This document shows, in pieces, positions 42,995-52,473 of a stretch of 64,000 nucleotides of DNA (position 1 is the first letter of the stretch; each line of letters begins with the position of its first letter). The notes under the pieces were generated by a model that had not been told where the DNA came from, searched no databases, and saw only the letters and a list, made by a program, of their open reading frames with translations. A program made the position numbers and the translations under genes. Origin of the DNA: Clostridia bacterium (GTDB taxonomy: Bacteria > Bacillota > Clostridia > Oscillospirales > Acutalibacteraceae); assembly GCA_017452785.1 (NCBI GenBank), contig JAFTLT010000021.1, forward strand, positions 42,125 to 106,124, given 5' to 3'.

Positions 42995-43038
42995 TGCTTC
43001 GCAAAGCGAAGCAAATGCAGAATGCAGAGTGCAGAATT

Positions 43039-43087
43039 GCGGGAAAGCGAGTCGAAAAAACGGCTCCTTTCCCGCTGTTTTTATTTT
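43039..43087 (+). terminator. Terminator of the MacB-like operon
   Basis: GCGGGAAAG-c-GAG...CTC-CTTTCCCGC followed by TGTTTTTATTTT. Confidence 0.88.
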
Positions 43088-43311
43088 GTAAGCTAAAAGG
43101 TAAAAATATAATATATCTAAAATGATAATCAGGGTTCACTTCAAAATTAGTAAACCCTGATTTTAACATATAAGGTCAGAGCCGATAAACAATGTGATGC
43201 ACAAAATAATATGCACTGCTGCATCTCTGAGAGAAGTTAAGATTTCTATTATTTTAGAGTCATCTGATAAAATATTACTTGAAGCTCGCCTTATTATATT
43301 TAAATGTATGT

Positions 43312-43379
43312 TTGTCCTGTGATAGGACAATGTTTTTTTGTCGATATGATAACATAATAATTGTCTTGTGTCAAGACAA
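43312..43379 (+). promoter_or_regulatory. Two operator palindromes ahead of the XRE gene
   Basis: TTGTCC-7 nt-GGACAA (43312-43330) and TTGTCTT-5 nt-AAGACAA (43361-43379, immediately before the SD) share the TTGTCYT half-site. They are spaced 49 bp apart, about five helical turns, and suit cooperative autorepression. Confidence 0.65.
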
Positions 43380-43391
43380 AAGGAGAAGATT

Positions 43392-43640
43392 ATGGCAAGA
43401 ATTATTGACGGCGAAAACATGAATATAGTCGGTCATAATATCCGAAGACTCAGGCTTGAAAGGAAGATGAGCCAACAGGCTTTATCAAATCAACTTGAGC
43501 TTTTGGGTGTTTATGTTTGCCGTGGATCTGTTTCACGCATTGAGGATAAGCAGAGAACTGTGACCGATATTGAGCTTTATGCTTTTGCAAAAGTTCTCGG
43601 TGTAAATATATCAGATCTGTTTGCAGAAATTAAAGAGTAA
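43392..43640 (+). CDS. Small XRE-family transcriptional regulator
   Basis: 82 residues, essentially one Cro/CI-type helix-turn-helix: VGHNIRRLRLERKMSQQALS, then VYVCRGSVSRIEDKQRTVTD and FAKVLGVNISDLFAEIKE. ATG at 43392 is chosen for its AAAAGGAGAAG SD. It is monocistronic, with two operator-like palindromes upstream. Targets other than itself are unknown. Confidence 0.88.
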   Translation: MARIIDGENMNIVGHNIRRLRLERKMSQQALSNQLELLGVYVCRGSVSRIEDKQRTVTDIELYAFAKVLGVNISDLFAEIKE

Positions 43641-43822
43641 CAGCGATTGAGGTAAAACTTACTTTAATTGCTGTTTTCATTTCTCTTGTCACTCTTGCAT
43701 AAAATTTTCATATTTGCCTATAATTATTTCTACCTGTAAATAATTCATATCTGCTTGCTATGAATTAAAAATAGTGATATACTACCATTAAAGTAGGAAT
43801 TCTTATAAAAGAGGTGGTTTTC

Positions 43823-44266
43823 TTGAAAATATCAACTAAAGGCAGATACGGACTGCGCATTATGACAGATATTGCCGTTAACGGTGAGGGCTGCTGTGTT
43901 TCCCTTAAGGATATAGCTGAAAGAGAGCACCTTTCCGAAAAGTACCTTGAACAGATAATAAACCTGCTCTCAAAAGAAGGTCTTGTGAAATCTGTCAGAG
44001 GTGCCAAGGGCGGCTATCATTTAACAAAGCCGGCTGAGGAAATTACCGTTGAAAGCATACTAAAGGCTACGGAGGGCTCACTGGCGCCCGTTGCCTGCGC
44101 TGAGGATAACGGTAAGTGTGAGAATTACTGCGACTGTGTTACGTCCTTTATATGGACTCAGATATATGAGGCGACTATTTCCGTTGTCAGCAGTATAACC
44201 CTCAGGGACTTAGCTGAAAGAAGTATCGCCACAGAAAAATCAGGATTGGAGTGTATTAAGAAATGA
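43823..44266 (+). CDS. iscR: Rrf2-family iron-sulfur regulator (IscR-like)
   Basis: 147 residues. N-terminal winged helix ([37 protein letters not shown]) and a cysteine cluster [14 protein letters not shown] near residue 92 that should bind a [2Fe-2S] cluster. It begins with TTG at 43823, with AGAGGTGG upstream. It overlaps the cysteine desulfurase gene by 4 bp (ATGA). IscR-like proteins sense cluster status and control the isc/nif-type operon they head; the same is expected here. Confidence 0.9.
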   Translation: MKISTKGRYGLRIMTDIAVNGEGCCVSLKDIAEREHLSEKYLEQIINLLSKEGLVKSVRGAKGGYHLTKPAEEITVESILKATEGSLAPVACAEDNGKCENYCDCVTSFIWTQIYEATISVVSSITLRDLAERSIATEKSGLECIKK

Positions 44267-45447
44267 GATATGTTTATGCAGATAATGCGGCAACGACTCC
44301 CGTTTCAAAAAAGGTCGTTGAAGCAATGCTTCCCTATATGACAGAGCATTACGGCAACCCCTCAAGCCTTTACGGCATTGGTCAGACAGCTGCAAGAGCA
44401 GTTGACAAAGCAAGACAGCAGGTTGCTGCAGCTCTCGGTGCTGATGCTAAGGAGATTTTCTTTACCTCAGGTGGCAGTGAAGCAGACAACTGGGCAATTA
44501 AAGGCGCTGCGGCTCTCGGCGCTAAAAAAGGCAAAAAGCATCTTATCACAAGCAAATTTGAGCATCATGCAGTTCTTCACACAATGGCAGCTTTGGAAAA
44601 AGACGGCTTTAAGGTAACATACCTTGATGTTTATGAAAACGGTATAGTCAGAGTAGAAGATGTTGAAAAGGCTATCACTGACGAAACCTGCCTTGTTTCA
44701 ATTATGTATGCCAATAACGAAATAGGCACGGTTCAGCCTATAGCAGAAATCGGCAAGCTTTGCCACGATAAAGGTGTGCTTTTCCACACTGATGCAGTTC
44801 AGGCAGTGGGTCACCTTAAAATCGATGTCAAAGAGCAGAACATAGATATGCTTTCACTTTCAGGCCATAAATTCCATGCCGTTAAGGGTACCGGTGCACT
44901 TTACTGCAGAAAGGGTCTTCGCCTTCCCAATCTTATTGAGGGTGGTGCTCAGGAAGCAGGCAGACGTGCAGGTACCGAAAACGTACCCGGCATAGTTGGC
45001 CTCGGTGTTGCAATCACTGAAATGAATGAGCATCTTGAAGAGAACTACAACAAAGTCAAGTCTCTTCGTGACAGACTCTTTGAGGGTGCAAGCAAGATTT
45101 CACACTCGAGAATAAACGGAGACAAGGAAAAGAGACTGCCCGGCAATTTCAGCATGTGCTTTGAGGGAGTTGAGGGCGAAAGCTTGCTTCTTATGCTCGA
45201 CATGAAAGGTGTCAGTGCTTCAAGCGGCTCAGCCTGCACCTCAGGCAGCCTTGACCCCAGCCATGTGCTTTTATCAATCGGTCTTAAGCATGAGGTTGCT
45301 CACGGCTCACTTCGTCTTTCTCTTAATGAAAACAACACTGAGGAAGATGTTGACTATATCTTAGAGGTGCTGCCTCCCATTATTGAGAGACTGCGTGATA
45401 TGTCACCTCTGTGGGAACACATACTTGAAAACGAAAAGAATAACTAA
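44263..45447 (+). CDS. iscS: Cysteine desulfurase (NifS/IscS)
   Basis: PLP enzyme that takes sulfur from cysteine for Fe-S cluster building. 394 residues. [12 protein letters not shown] at the N terminus, the PLP lysine in [16 protein letters not shown], catalytic cysteine in [17 protein letters not shown]. Starts with ATGA overlap to the regulator and lies 13 bp ahead of the scaffold gene. Confidence 0.95.
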   Translation: MRYVYADNAATTPVSKKVVEAMLPYMTEHYGNPSSLYGIGQTAARAVDKARQQVAAALGADAKEIFFTSGGSEADNWAIKGAAALGAKKGKKHLITSKFEHHAVLHTMAALEKDGFKVTYLDVYENGIVRVEDVEKAITDETCLVSIMYANNEIGTVQPIAEIGKLCHDKGVLFHTDAVQAVGHLKIDVKEQNIDMLSLSGHKFHAVKGTGALYCRKGLRLPNLIEGGAQEAGRRAGTENVPGIVGLGVAITEMNEHLEENYNKVKSLRDRLFEGASKISHSRINGDKEKRLPGNFSMCFEGVEGESLLLMLDMKGVSASSGSACTSGSLDPSHVLLSIGLKHEVAHGSLRLSLNENNTEEDVDYILEVLPPIIERLRDMSPLWEHILENEKNN

Positions 45448-45460
45448 GGAGAGAAAAGCA

Positions 45461-45895
45461 ATGCAATACAGTGAAAAAGTAATGGAACATTTTGCCAACC
45501 CCCACAATGTTGGCGTTATAGAGGATGCAAACGGCGTTGGTGAAATCGGCAACGCAAAGTGTGGTGACATAATGAAGATGTATCTCAAAATTGAAGATGA
45601 TATTATCGTTGATGTCAAATTCAAGACCTATGGCTGTGCAAGCGCAATTGCAACAAGCTCAATTGCAACAGACCTTATAAAGGGTCAGCCTATCAGTGAA
45701 GCTCTGAAATTGACAAACAAAGCCGTTGTTGAGGCTCTTGACGGTCTGCCTGCAGTTAAAATCCACTGCAGTGTGCTCGCTGAGCAGGCTATCAAGGCAG
45801 CACTTGCAGACTATTACACAAGACAGGGTATCGATCCCGAACCGATTGTGGGCAAAATTGAGGATCACGATCATCACGACGCCTGTCATATCTGA
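45461..45895 (+). CDS. Fe-S cluster scaffold protein (NifU/IscU N-terminal type)
   Basis: 144 residues. Three conserved cysteines (GNAKCGDIM, TYGCASAIA, IHCSVLAEQ) coordinate the nascent cluster. The C-terminal tail EDHDHHDACHI is unusually His-rich and carries an extra Cys, which may add metal binding. Clostridial genomes commonly pair this NifU-like scaffold with NifS after an Rrf2 gene, as here. SD AAGGAGAG. Confidence 0.93.
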   Translation: MQYSEKVMEHFANPHNVGVIEDANGVGEIGNAKCGDIMKMYLKIEDDIIVDVKFKTYGCASAIATSSIATDLIKGQPISEALKLTNKAVVEALDGLPAVKIHCSVLAEQAIKAALADYYTRQGIDPEPIVGKIEDHDHHDACHI

Positions 45896-45911
45896 TGATG
45901 AATTGTGAAAC

Positions 45912-45956
45912 GCGGGGAAGCGAGGGCAGAAAAGGGCTCTCTCCCCGCTGTTTTTA
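45912..45956 (+). terminator. Terminator of the Fe-S operon
   Basis: GCGGGGAAGCGAG...CTCTCTCCCCGC followed by TGTTTTTAG. Confidence 0.88.
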
Positions 45957-45991
45957 GTTTGATAAATAAGAATTTGACGAGGTGAAAAGCA

Positions 45992-46483
45992 TTGGAAATA
46001 GTAATTCGTAAATACGAAGAAACTCATTTGAGTGAAATGATAGAAATCTGGAATGAAATCGTTGAGGAAGGAAATGCCTTTCCTCAAGAAGAATTACTGA
46101 CTCTTGAAAGTGGTGCTATCTTTTTTGCCGGGCAAACCTATACAGGTGTTGCAGTTGATGCGGAAACAGATAAAATATACGGACTTTATATTCTGCATCC
46201 GAACAATATCGGGAGATGCGGTCATATCTGTAATGCAAGCTATGCAGTCAGTTCTAATAGTCGAGGATTACATATAGGTGAAAAACTTGTATTGGACTGC
46301 ATTGAACAAGGTCGTGAACACGGATTTTCAGTTTTGCAATTTAATGCAGTTGTTGCAACAAATATACATGCCAGACATTTGTATGAACGTCTTGGCTTTA
46401 CTCAGTTAGGTATAATACCAAAAGGTTTTCGTATGAAAGACGGACATTATGAAGATATTTGTCCTTATTATCGAGGTTTATAA
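45992..46483 (+). CDS. GNAT-family N-acetyltransferase
   Basis: 163 residues. Acetyl-CoA binding motif A appears as NSRGLHIGEKLVLDCIEQGR (R-x3-IG variant of QxxGxG/A), with motif B NIHARHLYERLGF. The substrate is not predictable; similar clostridial proteins act on small amines or protein N termini. It begins with TTG at 45992, preceded by GAGGTGAAAA. It appears to be transcribed alone. Codon use is somewhat more AT-rich than in its neighbours, which may hint at later arrival. Confidence 0.85.
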   Translation: MEIVIRKYEETHLSEMIEIWNEIVEEGNAFPQEELLTLESGAIFFAGQTYTGVAVDAETDKIYGLYILHPNNIGRCGHICNASYAVSSNSRGLHIGEKLVLDCIEQGREHGFSVLQFNAVVATNIHARHLYERLGFTQLGIIPKGFRMKDGHYEDICPYYRGL

Positions 46484-46527
46484 CTTGCGCTTTATCTGAC
46501 AATTTAATCTGCCGCAGGAACAAAAGA

Positions 46528-46562
46528 ATTCATAATTCATAATTCCTCACTCATAATTATCC
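46528..46562. repeat. Heptanucleotide repeat tract
   Basis: AATTCAT, AATTCAT, AATTCCT, CACTCAT, AATTATC in series, between the acetyltransferase and the next gene. Confidence 0.7.
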
Positions 46563-46575
46563 TTTGGGTGATATT

Positions 46576-47322
46576 ATGTTTGCAATTCTTCAGTTCACCG
46601 AGCCTGAAAGCAAGCTCAGTAACATTTTTGGTAAGGTAAAAATAGAAAGCGAAAGAGTAAATCTTCCGTCAGGTGATAGCTTCTTTATTGTGCGAGCAGA
46701 AAAACGCAGAGGCAAAATTCCGTGGAAAAGGCTTGAGAGCTGTCTCGGCATACTTCGCAGTGATGTGATTTTGCCTGATGGAGTCACTGTTCCGGAGGAT
46801 GTGAATATCACTGCCTTTATGCCAAAGCTTTTGCCAAGATTTTTGCTTATGAATTCGTCTGCGGATTATCTTGTAGAGCACGAGTCAGATTTTATTTTCG
46901 GCAGCCTCACTGTCTATGACGAAATGGGAATATATTTGGGATATATTGAAAGGCTCCTGCACTGCTTTTCGGCTATAAAAATAGTTACACAAAAAAGGGA
47001 AGTATATGAAAAGCTGTCATGTGAGCTTTTAAAAAAATACGGGTTTTCACTTATGGTGACGGAAAAAGAAACCTTTGACAGTGATGCCGTTATATCTCAC
47101 TGCTGCAATGTGCCCATATATTTTGGGGGCACTGTTTTCACAAATGAAAAGAAATATCTGATGAATACCAAGGCTGTTTCAGGCAGTGAAATTTTGCTGC
47201 CACCTTTATATGAAAATCTCAGACCGCATAATGTCGGCAGAGTACTTTTTGCCTCGGCTCTTTATGAAAAATGTGCAGTGGCAGAGCTGAAAGAATTAAA
47301 ATATGAAGACTTCGGATGTTGA
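46576..47322 (+). CDS. Hypothetical protein, conserved-looking
   Basis: 248 residues from the ATG at 46576; an in-frame TTG lies 12 bases upstream. No signal peptide or membrane segment is evident. The N-terminal part FAILQFTEPESKLSNIF and the basic-tryptophan patch RRGKIPWKRLESCLG stand out; then come MPKLLPRFLLMNSSADYLV and a C-terminal half with alternating beta strands. The family was not recognised. It is 52 bp upstream of folC on the same strand and close to the spoIIA operon, so co-transcription with folC is plausible. Confidence 0.7.
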   Translation: MFAILQFTEPESKLSNIFGKVKIESERVNLPSGDSFFIVRAEKRRGKIPWKRLESCLGILRSDVILPDGVTVPEDVNITAFMPKLLPRFLLMNSSADYLVEHESDFIFGSLTVYDEMGIYLGYIERLLHCFSAIKIVTQKREVYEKLSCELLKKYGFSLMVTEKETFDSDAVISHCCNVPIYFGGTVFTNEKKYLMNTKAVSGSEILLPPLYENLRPHNVGRVLFASALYEKCAVAELKELKYEDFGC

Positions 47323-47374
47323 CATATTCCCTTTCAGGATATATACTTTTAGTATCGCAAAAGGAGATGAGACT

Positions 47375-48673
47375 ATGACCTATAATGAAGCAATTGACTA
47401 TATTATGTCACGCCGCAAGTTTCAGAAAAGCAGCTCCCATGAAAGAATAGCAAGGCTTCTTGAGCTCCTCGGCAGCCCCGAAAAAGAGCTGAAATTTGTT
47501 CATATTGCAGGCACTAACGGCAAAGGCTCCGTGTCAACTGCGCTGTCATTTATCTTCAAAAAAGCGGGCTACAGGGTCGGTCTTTTCACATCGCCCTTTA
47601 TTGTTGAGTTCGGTGAAAGAATTCAGGTTAATAACACATACATAAGTCACGGTGATATATCTTCTCTCACTGCTCTTATCAAAGAAAAAACTGACCTTAT
47701 GGAAAGCGAAGATCTCTATCCCACAGTTTTTGAGGTGACAACAGCTCTTGCTTTTTTGTACTTTGCCAAAGAGGACTGCGACATCGTTTTTCTTGAAGCA
47801 GGCATAGGTGGAGAGCATGACAGCACCAATGTTATACCTGCTCCTCTTGAGTGTATATTCACAAGCATATCCCTTGACCACACTGAAATGCTCGGTGACA
47901 CGGTGGAAAAAATAGCAGCAGAAAAAAGCGGAATAATAAAAGAAGGCAGCACGGTTATTTCATATCCCGATAAGGGAGAGAGCTTTGGCTATATTGCGCA
48001 AAAGGATGAAGCAGTAGCTGTCATAAGAGCAAAATGCATGAAGACAGGCTGCAGCTTTTATATGCCTGAGACAGACAAGCTCACCTTAATAAAAAGTGAT
48101 ATTCACGGCTCAGTGTTTATCTATGACGGACTTAATATAACAACATCACTTTGCGGAGCTCACCAGATAGCAAATATAATAACGGCCGTCGTTTCAGCTA
48201 AGCAGCTTTGCCGGAAAGGCTTTGATATAAGTGACAATGATATTATTTCAGGCATAGCCTCATTTAAAATTCCCGGCAGAATGGAAACAGTGTCAGTGTC
48301 CCCTCTAGTTATTCTCGACGGCGGTCACAATGAAGGCTGCATGAAGGCTCTTTGCAATATGATTAAGGCTTATCTCAGTGATAAAAAAATAACTCTGCTT
48401 ATGTCTTTTATGAAGGATAAGGACTACGCTTCATCACTCGGACTTATTGCACCCTTATGTGAGAATATAGTTTTTACACAGACAGACTTTCTAAGAGGTG
48501 AAACTCCTGAGGCGCTCAAAGAAAGTGCTGCTCCCTTTGGCGGGAATATCTTTTGTGAAAGAGGTAGCTCTGACGCCTACAAAAAAGCACTCTCACTCAC
48601 TGATAAAGACGGTGCGCTCATAGTTGCAGGCTCATTTTATCTTGTCAGCGAAATCAGAAAGTTTTTTAAATAA
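47375..48673 (+). CDS. folC: Folylpolyglutamate synthase / dihydrofolate synthase
   Basis: Adds glutamates to folates, retaining them in the cell. 432 residues: ATP loop HIAGTNGKGSVSTAL, TSPFIVEFGERIQVN, LEAGIGGEHDSTNV, SLDHTEMLGDTVEKIAAEKSGIIK, and the C-terminal domain opening with LDGGHNEGCMKAL. The open frame extends 24 codons further up, but ATG 47375 with AAAAGGAGATG is the better start. Folate retention links it functionally, though not physically, with the one-carbon steps of the purine operon. Confidence 0.94.
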   Translation: MTYNEAIDYIMSRRKFQKSSSHERIARLLELLGSPEKELKFVHIAGTNGKGSVSTALSFIFKKAGYRVGLFTSPFIVEFGERIQVNNTYISHGDISSLTALIKEKTDLMESEDLYPTVFEVTTALAFLYFAKEDCDIVFLEAGIGGEHDSTNVIPAPLECIFTSISLDHTEMLGDTVEKIAAEKSGIIKEGSTVISYPDKGESFGYIAQKDEAVAVIRAKCMKTGCSFYMPETDKLTLIKSDIHGSVFIYDGLNITTSLCGAHQIANIITAVVSAKQLCRKGFDISDNDIISGIASFKIPGRMETVSVSPLVILDGGHNEGCMKALCNMIKAYLSDKKITLLMSFMKDKDYASSLGLIAPLCENIVFTQTDFLRGETPEALKESAAPFGGNIFCERGSSDAYKKALSLTDKDGALIVAGSFYLVSEIRKFFK

Positions 48674-48716
48674 AATATATATTTATGCCCTGCTTCGGCA
48701 AAATATGCATAATCAA

Positions 48717-48756
48717 TCCCTTATGATACTATTTGCTATCATAAGGGAATTTGTTT
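48717..48756 (+). terminator. Terminator between folC and the spoIIA operon
   Basis: TCCCTTATGATA / TATCATAAGGGA, 12-bp stem, then ATTTGTTTT. Confidence 0.85.
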
Positions 48757-48772
48757 TATCAGGAGGATAGTT

Positions 48773-49093
48773 ATGTCGGCAAAAATTGAGTATAAGCAAA
48801 AGGAAATCCGTGTTTATTTAAGCGGTGAAATTGACCATCACAGTGCTTCGCTTATAAGGGCAAGCATAGACGATGCCATCATTCACAAAAAGCCGTCGAT
48901 GCTTGTTATGGACTTCGGTGAGGTCAGCTTTATGGATTCATCGGGAATAGGTCTTGTTATGGGCAGATATAAGCTGATGAAAACAGTACACGGCAGAATA
49001 AGAGTGGAAAATCTGTCACCGTCTGCATATAAGGTTATGGTGCTTGCAGGTCTTGAACGCTTAGGTGAAATCAAGCAAAAGGAGGTGGTGTAA
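48773..49093 (+). CDS. spoIIAA: Anti-sigma F factor antagonist SpoIIAA
   Basis: A 106-residue STAS-domain protein. In the forespore the unphosphorylated form captures SpoIIAB and frees sigma F. The phosphorylatable serine lies in FMDSSGIGLVMGRY. First gene of the three-gene operon; stop and next start are adjacent or overlapping. SD AGGAGGA. Confidence 0.95.
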   Translation: MSAKIEYKQKEIRVYLSGEIDHHSASLIRASIDDAIIHKKPSMLVMDFGEVSFMDSSGIGLVMGRYKLMKTVHGRIRVENLSPSAYKVMVLAGLERLGEIKQKEVV

Positions 49094-49527
49094 TGAATTG
49101 TATAAATGAAATGAGACTGATAATGGATTCAAAAAGTGTGAATGAGGGCTTTTCAAGGGTGGCTGTGTCTGCATTTATAGCCTGCCTTGACCCTAATATT
49201 GAGGAGCTCACAGACATAAAAACCGCTGTCAGTGAGGCAGTGACAAATGCCATAGTTCACGGCTATAAAGAAAAGGAAGGAAAAATTTACATAACCGTGA
49301 GCCTTTTTGAAAATAATATTATCAGAATAAAAGTGCGTGATAAGGGTGTTGGCATAAAGGATATTGAAAAAGCCATGGAGCCCCTTTTCACTACGGCAGG
49401 CTCAGAGAGAGCAGGCCTCGGCTTCGCAGTTATGGAATCTTTTATGGATAAGGTGAGAGTTTCTTCAAAGCCCGGCAGCGGCACAACAGTGTGCCTTGAA
49501 AAGAAAATATGGGGCAAGAGACTCTGA
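49093..49527 (+). CDS. spoIIAB: Anti-sigma F factor / kinase SpoIIAB
   Basis: 144-residue GHKL-type serine kinase that holds sigma F inactive. Visible ATP-binding boxes: N box EAVTNAIVHGY, G1 DKGVGIKD, G2 ERAGLGFAVMESFMD. Overlaps spoIIAA by one base and precedes sigF by 31 bp. Confidence 0.95.
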   Translation: MNCINEMRLIMDSKSVNEGFSRVAVSAFIACLDPNIEELTDIKTAVSEAVTNAIVHGYKEKEGKIYITVSLFENNIIRIKVRDKGVGIKDIEKAMEPLFTTAGSERAGLGFAVMESFMDKVRVSSKPGSGTTVCLEKKIWGKRL

Positions 49528-49558
49528 TGCTTATACCATTTGAAAAGGCGGTGTATCT

Positions 49559-50224
49559 TTGAAGGAAAAAAACAGTGACAGAGAGGCTCTTATTGAAAAC
49601 AATTACGGTCTTGTTCATGCCTGCGCCAACAAATTCAGGGGCAGGGGAGCAGAGTATGATGATTTGTTTCAGGCAGGCTGTGTCGGTCTTATAAAGGCTG
49701 CTGATAATTTTGATAAAAGCAGAGGCTTTGCTTTTTCGACCTATGCCGTACCTGTTATCTTAGGCGAAATCAAACGGATTTTCCGTGACGGCGGCACTGT
49801 TAAAATAGGCAGAAGCCTGAAGGAAAAGGCAAGACATGCAATGCACCTTAAAGAGCAGATGGCGACTGAGTTTGGCAGAGAGCCAACCATAAGTGAGCTT
49901 GCTGAGAAGCTGGGTGTTGATGTTTCTCAGGCGGCAGAGCTCATAACCATATCGATGCCCGTTATTTCTTTGACTGCAACAGATGAAAAGGGTACGGTGC
50001 AGCTTGATATTCCCACGGAGGCTCCCGAAGAGGCAATATCTGAAAAGCTGGCACTGAAAAGCGTTATTAGTGCCCTTGAAGAAAAAGACAGAAGGCTTAT
50101 AGAGCTTCGCTATTTCAAGGGTCTGACTCAGGTTAAAACTGCAGCGGAGCTCGGCATGTCACAGGTTCAGGTGTCAAGACGGGAAAAAGCAATACTGACC
50201 CAGATGAGAAAAAGCATGATGTAA
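49559..50224 (+). CDS. sigF: Sporulation sigma factor F
   Basis: 221-residue RNA polymerase sigma factor for early forespore genes. Regions: EYDDLFQAGCVGLIKAADNFD and FAFSTYAVPVILGEIKRIFRD (region 2), EFGREPTISELAEKLGV (region 3), LTQVKTAAELGMSQVQVSRREK (region 4). Initiates at TTG with AAGGCGGTG upstream. Presence of the whole operon shows that the organism has spore-forming ancestry and probably ability. Confidence 0.95.
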   Translation: MKEKNSDREALIENNYGLVHACANKFRGRGAEYDDLFQAGCVGLIKAADNFDKSRGFAFSTYAVPVILGEIKRIFRDGGTVKIGRSLKEKARHAMHLKEQMATEFGREPTISELAEKLGVDVSQAAELITISMPVISLTATDEKGTVQLDIPTEAPEEAISEKLALKSVISALEEKDRRLIELRYFKGLTQVKTAAELGMSQVQVSRREKAILTQMRKSMM

Positions 50225-50292
50225 GCAAAGGAATTGTCATTCTACTGGAAATTTCTTCCTTAGTATGTTATACTGTCACTGAGGTGTAATAT

Positions 50293-52386
50293 ATGAAGTT
50301 AACCAAAAGGCTTGTTCCTGCTTTTATTTTAATATCGGTTTTGGTTATTGCTCTGTACTTTTTTAATTTTTCATCGGCAGATAAAGTGAGAATATCTGAA
50401 AGCGATCTTTCTGCAGCGGCTGATGTGACAGACGAGAGCATTTTTGTCAGCACTGCTAAAAGAAGCGAAATGAAAAAGCTTGCTTCTTCAGGTATGCTCG
50501 AAATGTATCTTGATGAAAAGACAATGGCGGTATGTATTTATGACACCATAACAGGCACCCTTTACAGGAGTCTGCCCGAAAAATATGCCGGGGAAAGGCC
50601 TGCTACGCTGAGCCTTGGCGTGCTCATTGACGGTGCAGAATATAACCTTTCTTCCCAGCGTGACAGCCTGAATTTGGGCTGCACAGAATATGAAGAAACC
50701 GACAGTGGCGTAATAATAACCTATAACTTTCGGCAGAGTCTCGGCAAAGGCAAAAAGCTTGACATCAGCGTCAGCGTTACTTATACGCTTTCTGACGGGA
50801 TGCTCACAGCCGCAGTTGACTGCAGTGAAATTTACTGTGGCGGTAAGGCTGTTATACATTATCTCGAATTGCTCCCGTTTTTCGGTGCCGATGAAGGAAA
50901 TGTGAAGGGTGACTATATCCTTTTGCCCGACGGCTGCGGTGCAGTGCTTGACCTTAGCAAAAAAGCTGAGGATTTTGAGAGCGTGAGCCTTAGGGTTTAT
51001 GGTGAGGACCCTGCCGTAAAGGGGCAGTCAGGCGCAGATGTGATCGTTGGTGCCTTTGGCAGAAAACGGGGAGAAAGCGCCTTTTTGTGTCTTGTCAGTC
51101 AGGGTGAGGCTCTTTGCGAAATAAAAGCAGATAAGGCACTTGAAAAAAGCGGATATAACCGTGTGGGCGCATGCTTTGAAATAACGCCCTCAAAGGTAAA
51201 GGATAAGTATATTTATGTCAGCGAAAAAAGTTATGAGGGCAAAGCTGAGGTCTGCTACCGTTTTCTCGGTGGTGAAAATGCCGACTACGTGGGCATGGCT
51301 TCGGCTGCAAGAGAGCTTCTTATCCGTCAGGGAAAACTTCGTGAAAACGGCATTGATAAGACGAGAGAATATCCCTTTAACCTTACCCTTATTATGTCGG
51401 AGGAAAGCCTTAATAAACAAGGAAAAACAGAAATAAAGACTCTGACAACCTTTAATCAGGCTCATGAGCTGTTGGCATCACTTAAGGCAAAGGGCTTCGG
51501 CAATATAAATGTGCTGCTCAAAGGTGTTTTTGAAAAGGGAAAAACCAAAACAGAAAAGACTCTTGGCAGCAAAAGTGAAATGAAAACCATGACATCTCTT
51601 TCTGCTGACGGCAGCATACGCTTTTTTGCTGAGAGCTCACTGTTTAAGGATAAAGGCTTCACCTATGCAATTGACGGTGAAAAGCTGCCCTATTTACCTG
51701 TAAAGAAAATCACCGACACCCTGAGCTCCTTCATCTCACAAATAAGAGGTCTGCCTTTTGACGGAGTGGGCATAAGTGATGCAGGAAGAAGCCTCTTTAC
51801 AGATTTTTCGTCAGGCAATGTTATCTTTCGTGAGGATGTGAAGATTTCCCTCTTTGATACACTCGCTTCTCTTTACGCATCAAAAAGCATTATCACAGAA
51901 AAAGGAAATCTTTACAGTATTAAGTATGCAGACAATATAATCAGTCTGCCTTCGCAGGCATATCTCAGTCAAAGAGAGCATTTCAGTGCAGTGCCATTTA
52001 TCCAATCTATACTTCACGGCATTGTTGACTATTCTCTTGAGCCGGCAAATATTTCTCAGCACAAGGGTGATGCTATGCTCAAAGCGGCTGAGTACGGAGC
52101 ACTGCCTCACTATGAATGGAGCTGCGTATCGCAAAGCGAAAACGATAAAGAGGACAAGCTCTATTATATGAACAGTGTCAGCGAAGCAAAGGCATATTAC
52201 GACAAAATGGAAGGCGATTTTTCCGATTTCAGAAGCAGACGAATAACTGCTCACGAAATGGTGAAGCAGGATGTTTATCTCACCCGTTTCGGTGAAGATT
52301 GCAGTGTTTATGTCAACTATTCCGATAAAGCTGTGAGTGTTGGCGGTGTTACTGTTGACGCAAAGAGCTATGCACTTGTTAACTGA
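50293..52386 (+). CDS. Exported DUF5696-like protein
   Basis: 697 residues with an N-terminal membrane/signal segment (LVPAFILISVLVIALYFFNF), otherwise extracytoplasmic. The order of segments (a beta-sandwich-like N half with MYLDEKTMAVCIYDTITG and ILLPDGCGAVLDLS, then FNLTLIMSEESLNKQGKTEI and a later half that reads like a TIM barrel, e.g. LPFDGVGISDAGRSLFTDFS) resembles DUF5696 proteins of Clostridia and Paenibacillus, suspected glycoside-hydrolase relatives. No catalytic residues can be assigned. It lies 68 bp after sigF on the same strand. Family call by recollection only. Confidence 0.65.
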   Translation: MKLTKRLVPAFILISVLVIALYFFNFSSADKVRISESDLSAAADVTDESIFVSTAKRSEMKKLASSGMLEMYLDEKTMAVCIYDTITGTLYRSLPEKYAGERPATLSLGVLIDGAEYNLSSQRDSLNLGCTEYEETDSGVIITYNFRQSLGKGKKLDISVSVTYTLSDGMLTAAVDCSEIYCGGKAVIHYLELLPFFGADEGNVKGDYILLPDGCGAVLDLSKKAEDFESVSLRVYGEDPAVKGQSGADVIVGAFGRKRGESAFLCLVSQGEALCEIKADKALEKSGYNRVGACFEITPSKVKDKYIYVSEKSYEGKAEVCYRFLGGENADYVGMASAARELLIRQGKLRENGIDKTREYPFNLTLIMSEESLNKQGKTEIKTLTTFNQAHELLASLKAKGFGNINVLLKGVFEKGKTKTEKTLGSKSEMKTMTSLSADGSIRFFAESSLFKDKGFTYAIDGEKLPYLPVKKITDTLSSFISQIRGLPFDGVGISDAGRSLFTDFSSGNVIFREDVKISLFDTLASLYASKSIITEKGNLYSIKYADNIISLPSQAYLSQREHFSAVPFIQSILHGIVDYSLEPANISQHKGDAMLKAAEYGALPHYEWSCVSQSENDKEDKLYYMNSVSEAKAYYDKMEGDFSDFRSRRITAHEMVKQDVYLTRFGEDCSVYVNYSDKAVSVGGVTVDAKSYALVN

Positions 52387-52473
52387 ATATGCAGCGGCTT
52401 TCATCTTTTTTTGCATATGCAATAATTCATGTGAAAATGAATAATTCACAATATTTCATCACATAAAATGTTG

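Larger units (their letters stand above)
42995..43391. other. Intergenic region before the XRE regulator
   Basis: Contains a short GCTTCGC/GCGAAGC hairpin, a heptamer tract (43015-43035, ATGCAGA repeats), the operon terminator, a second hairpin (43127-43162, AATCAGGGTT / AAACCCTGATT) and the XRE operators. The minus-strand open frame crossing 43163-43420 has no SD and overlaps the operators, so it is not called. Confidence 0.7.

Noticed and set aside
43163-43420. Minus-strand 85-residue frame upstream of the XRE gene
   Set aside because: It covers the XRE operators and start, lacks an SD, and its composition is not protein-like.
51880-52449. 189-residue frame antisense to the DUF5696-like gene
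   Set aside because: His/Cys/Ile-rich antisense composition, no SD and no domain.
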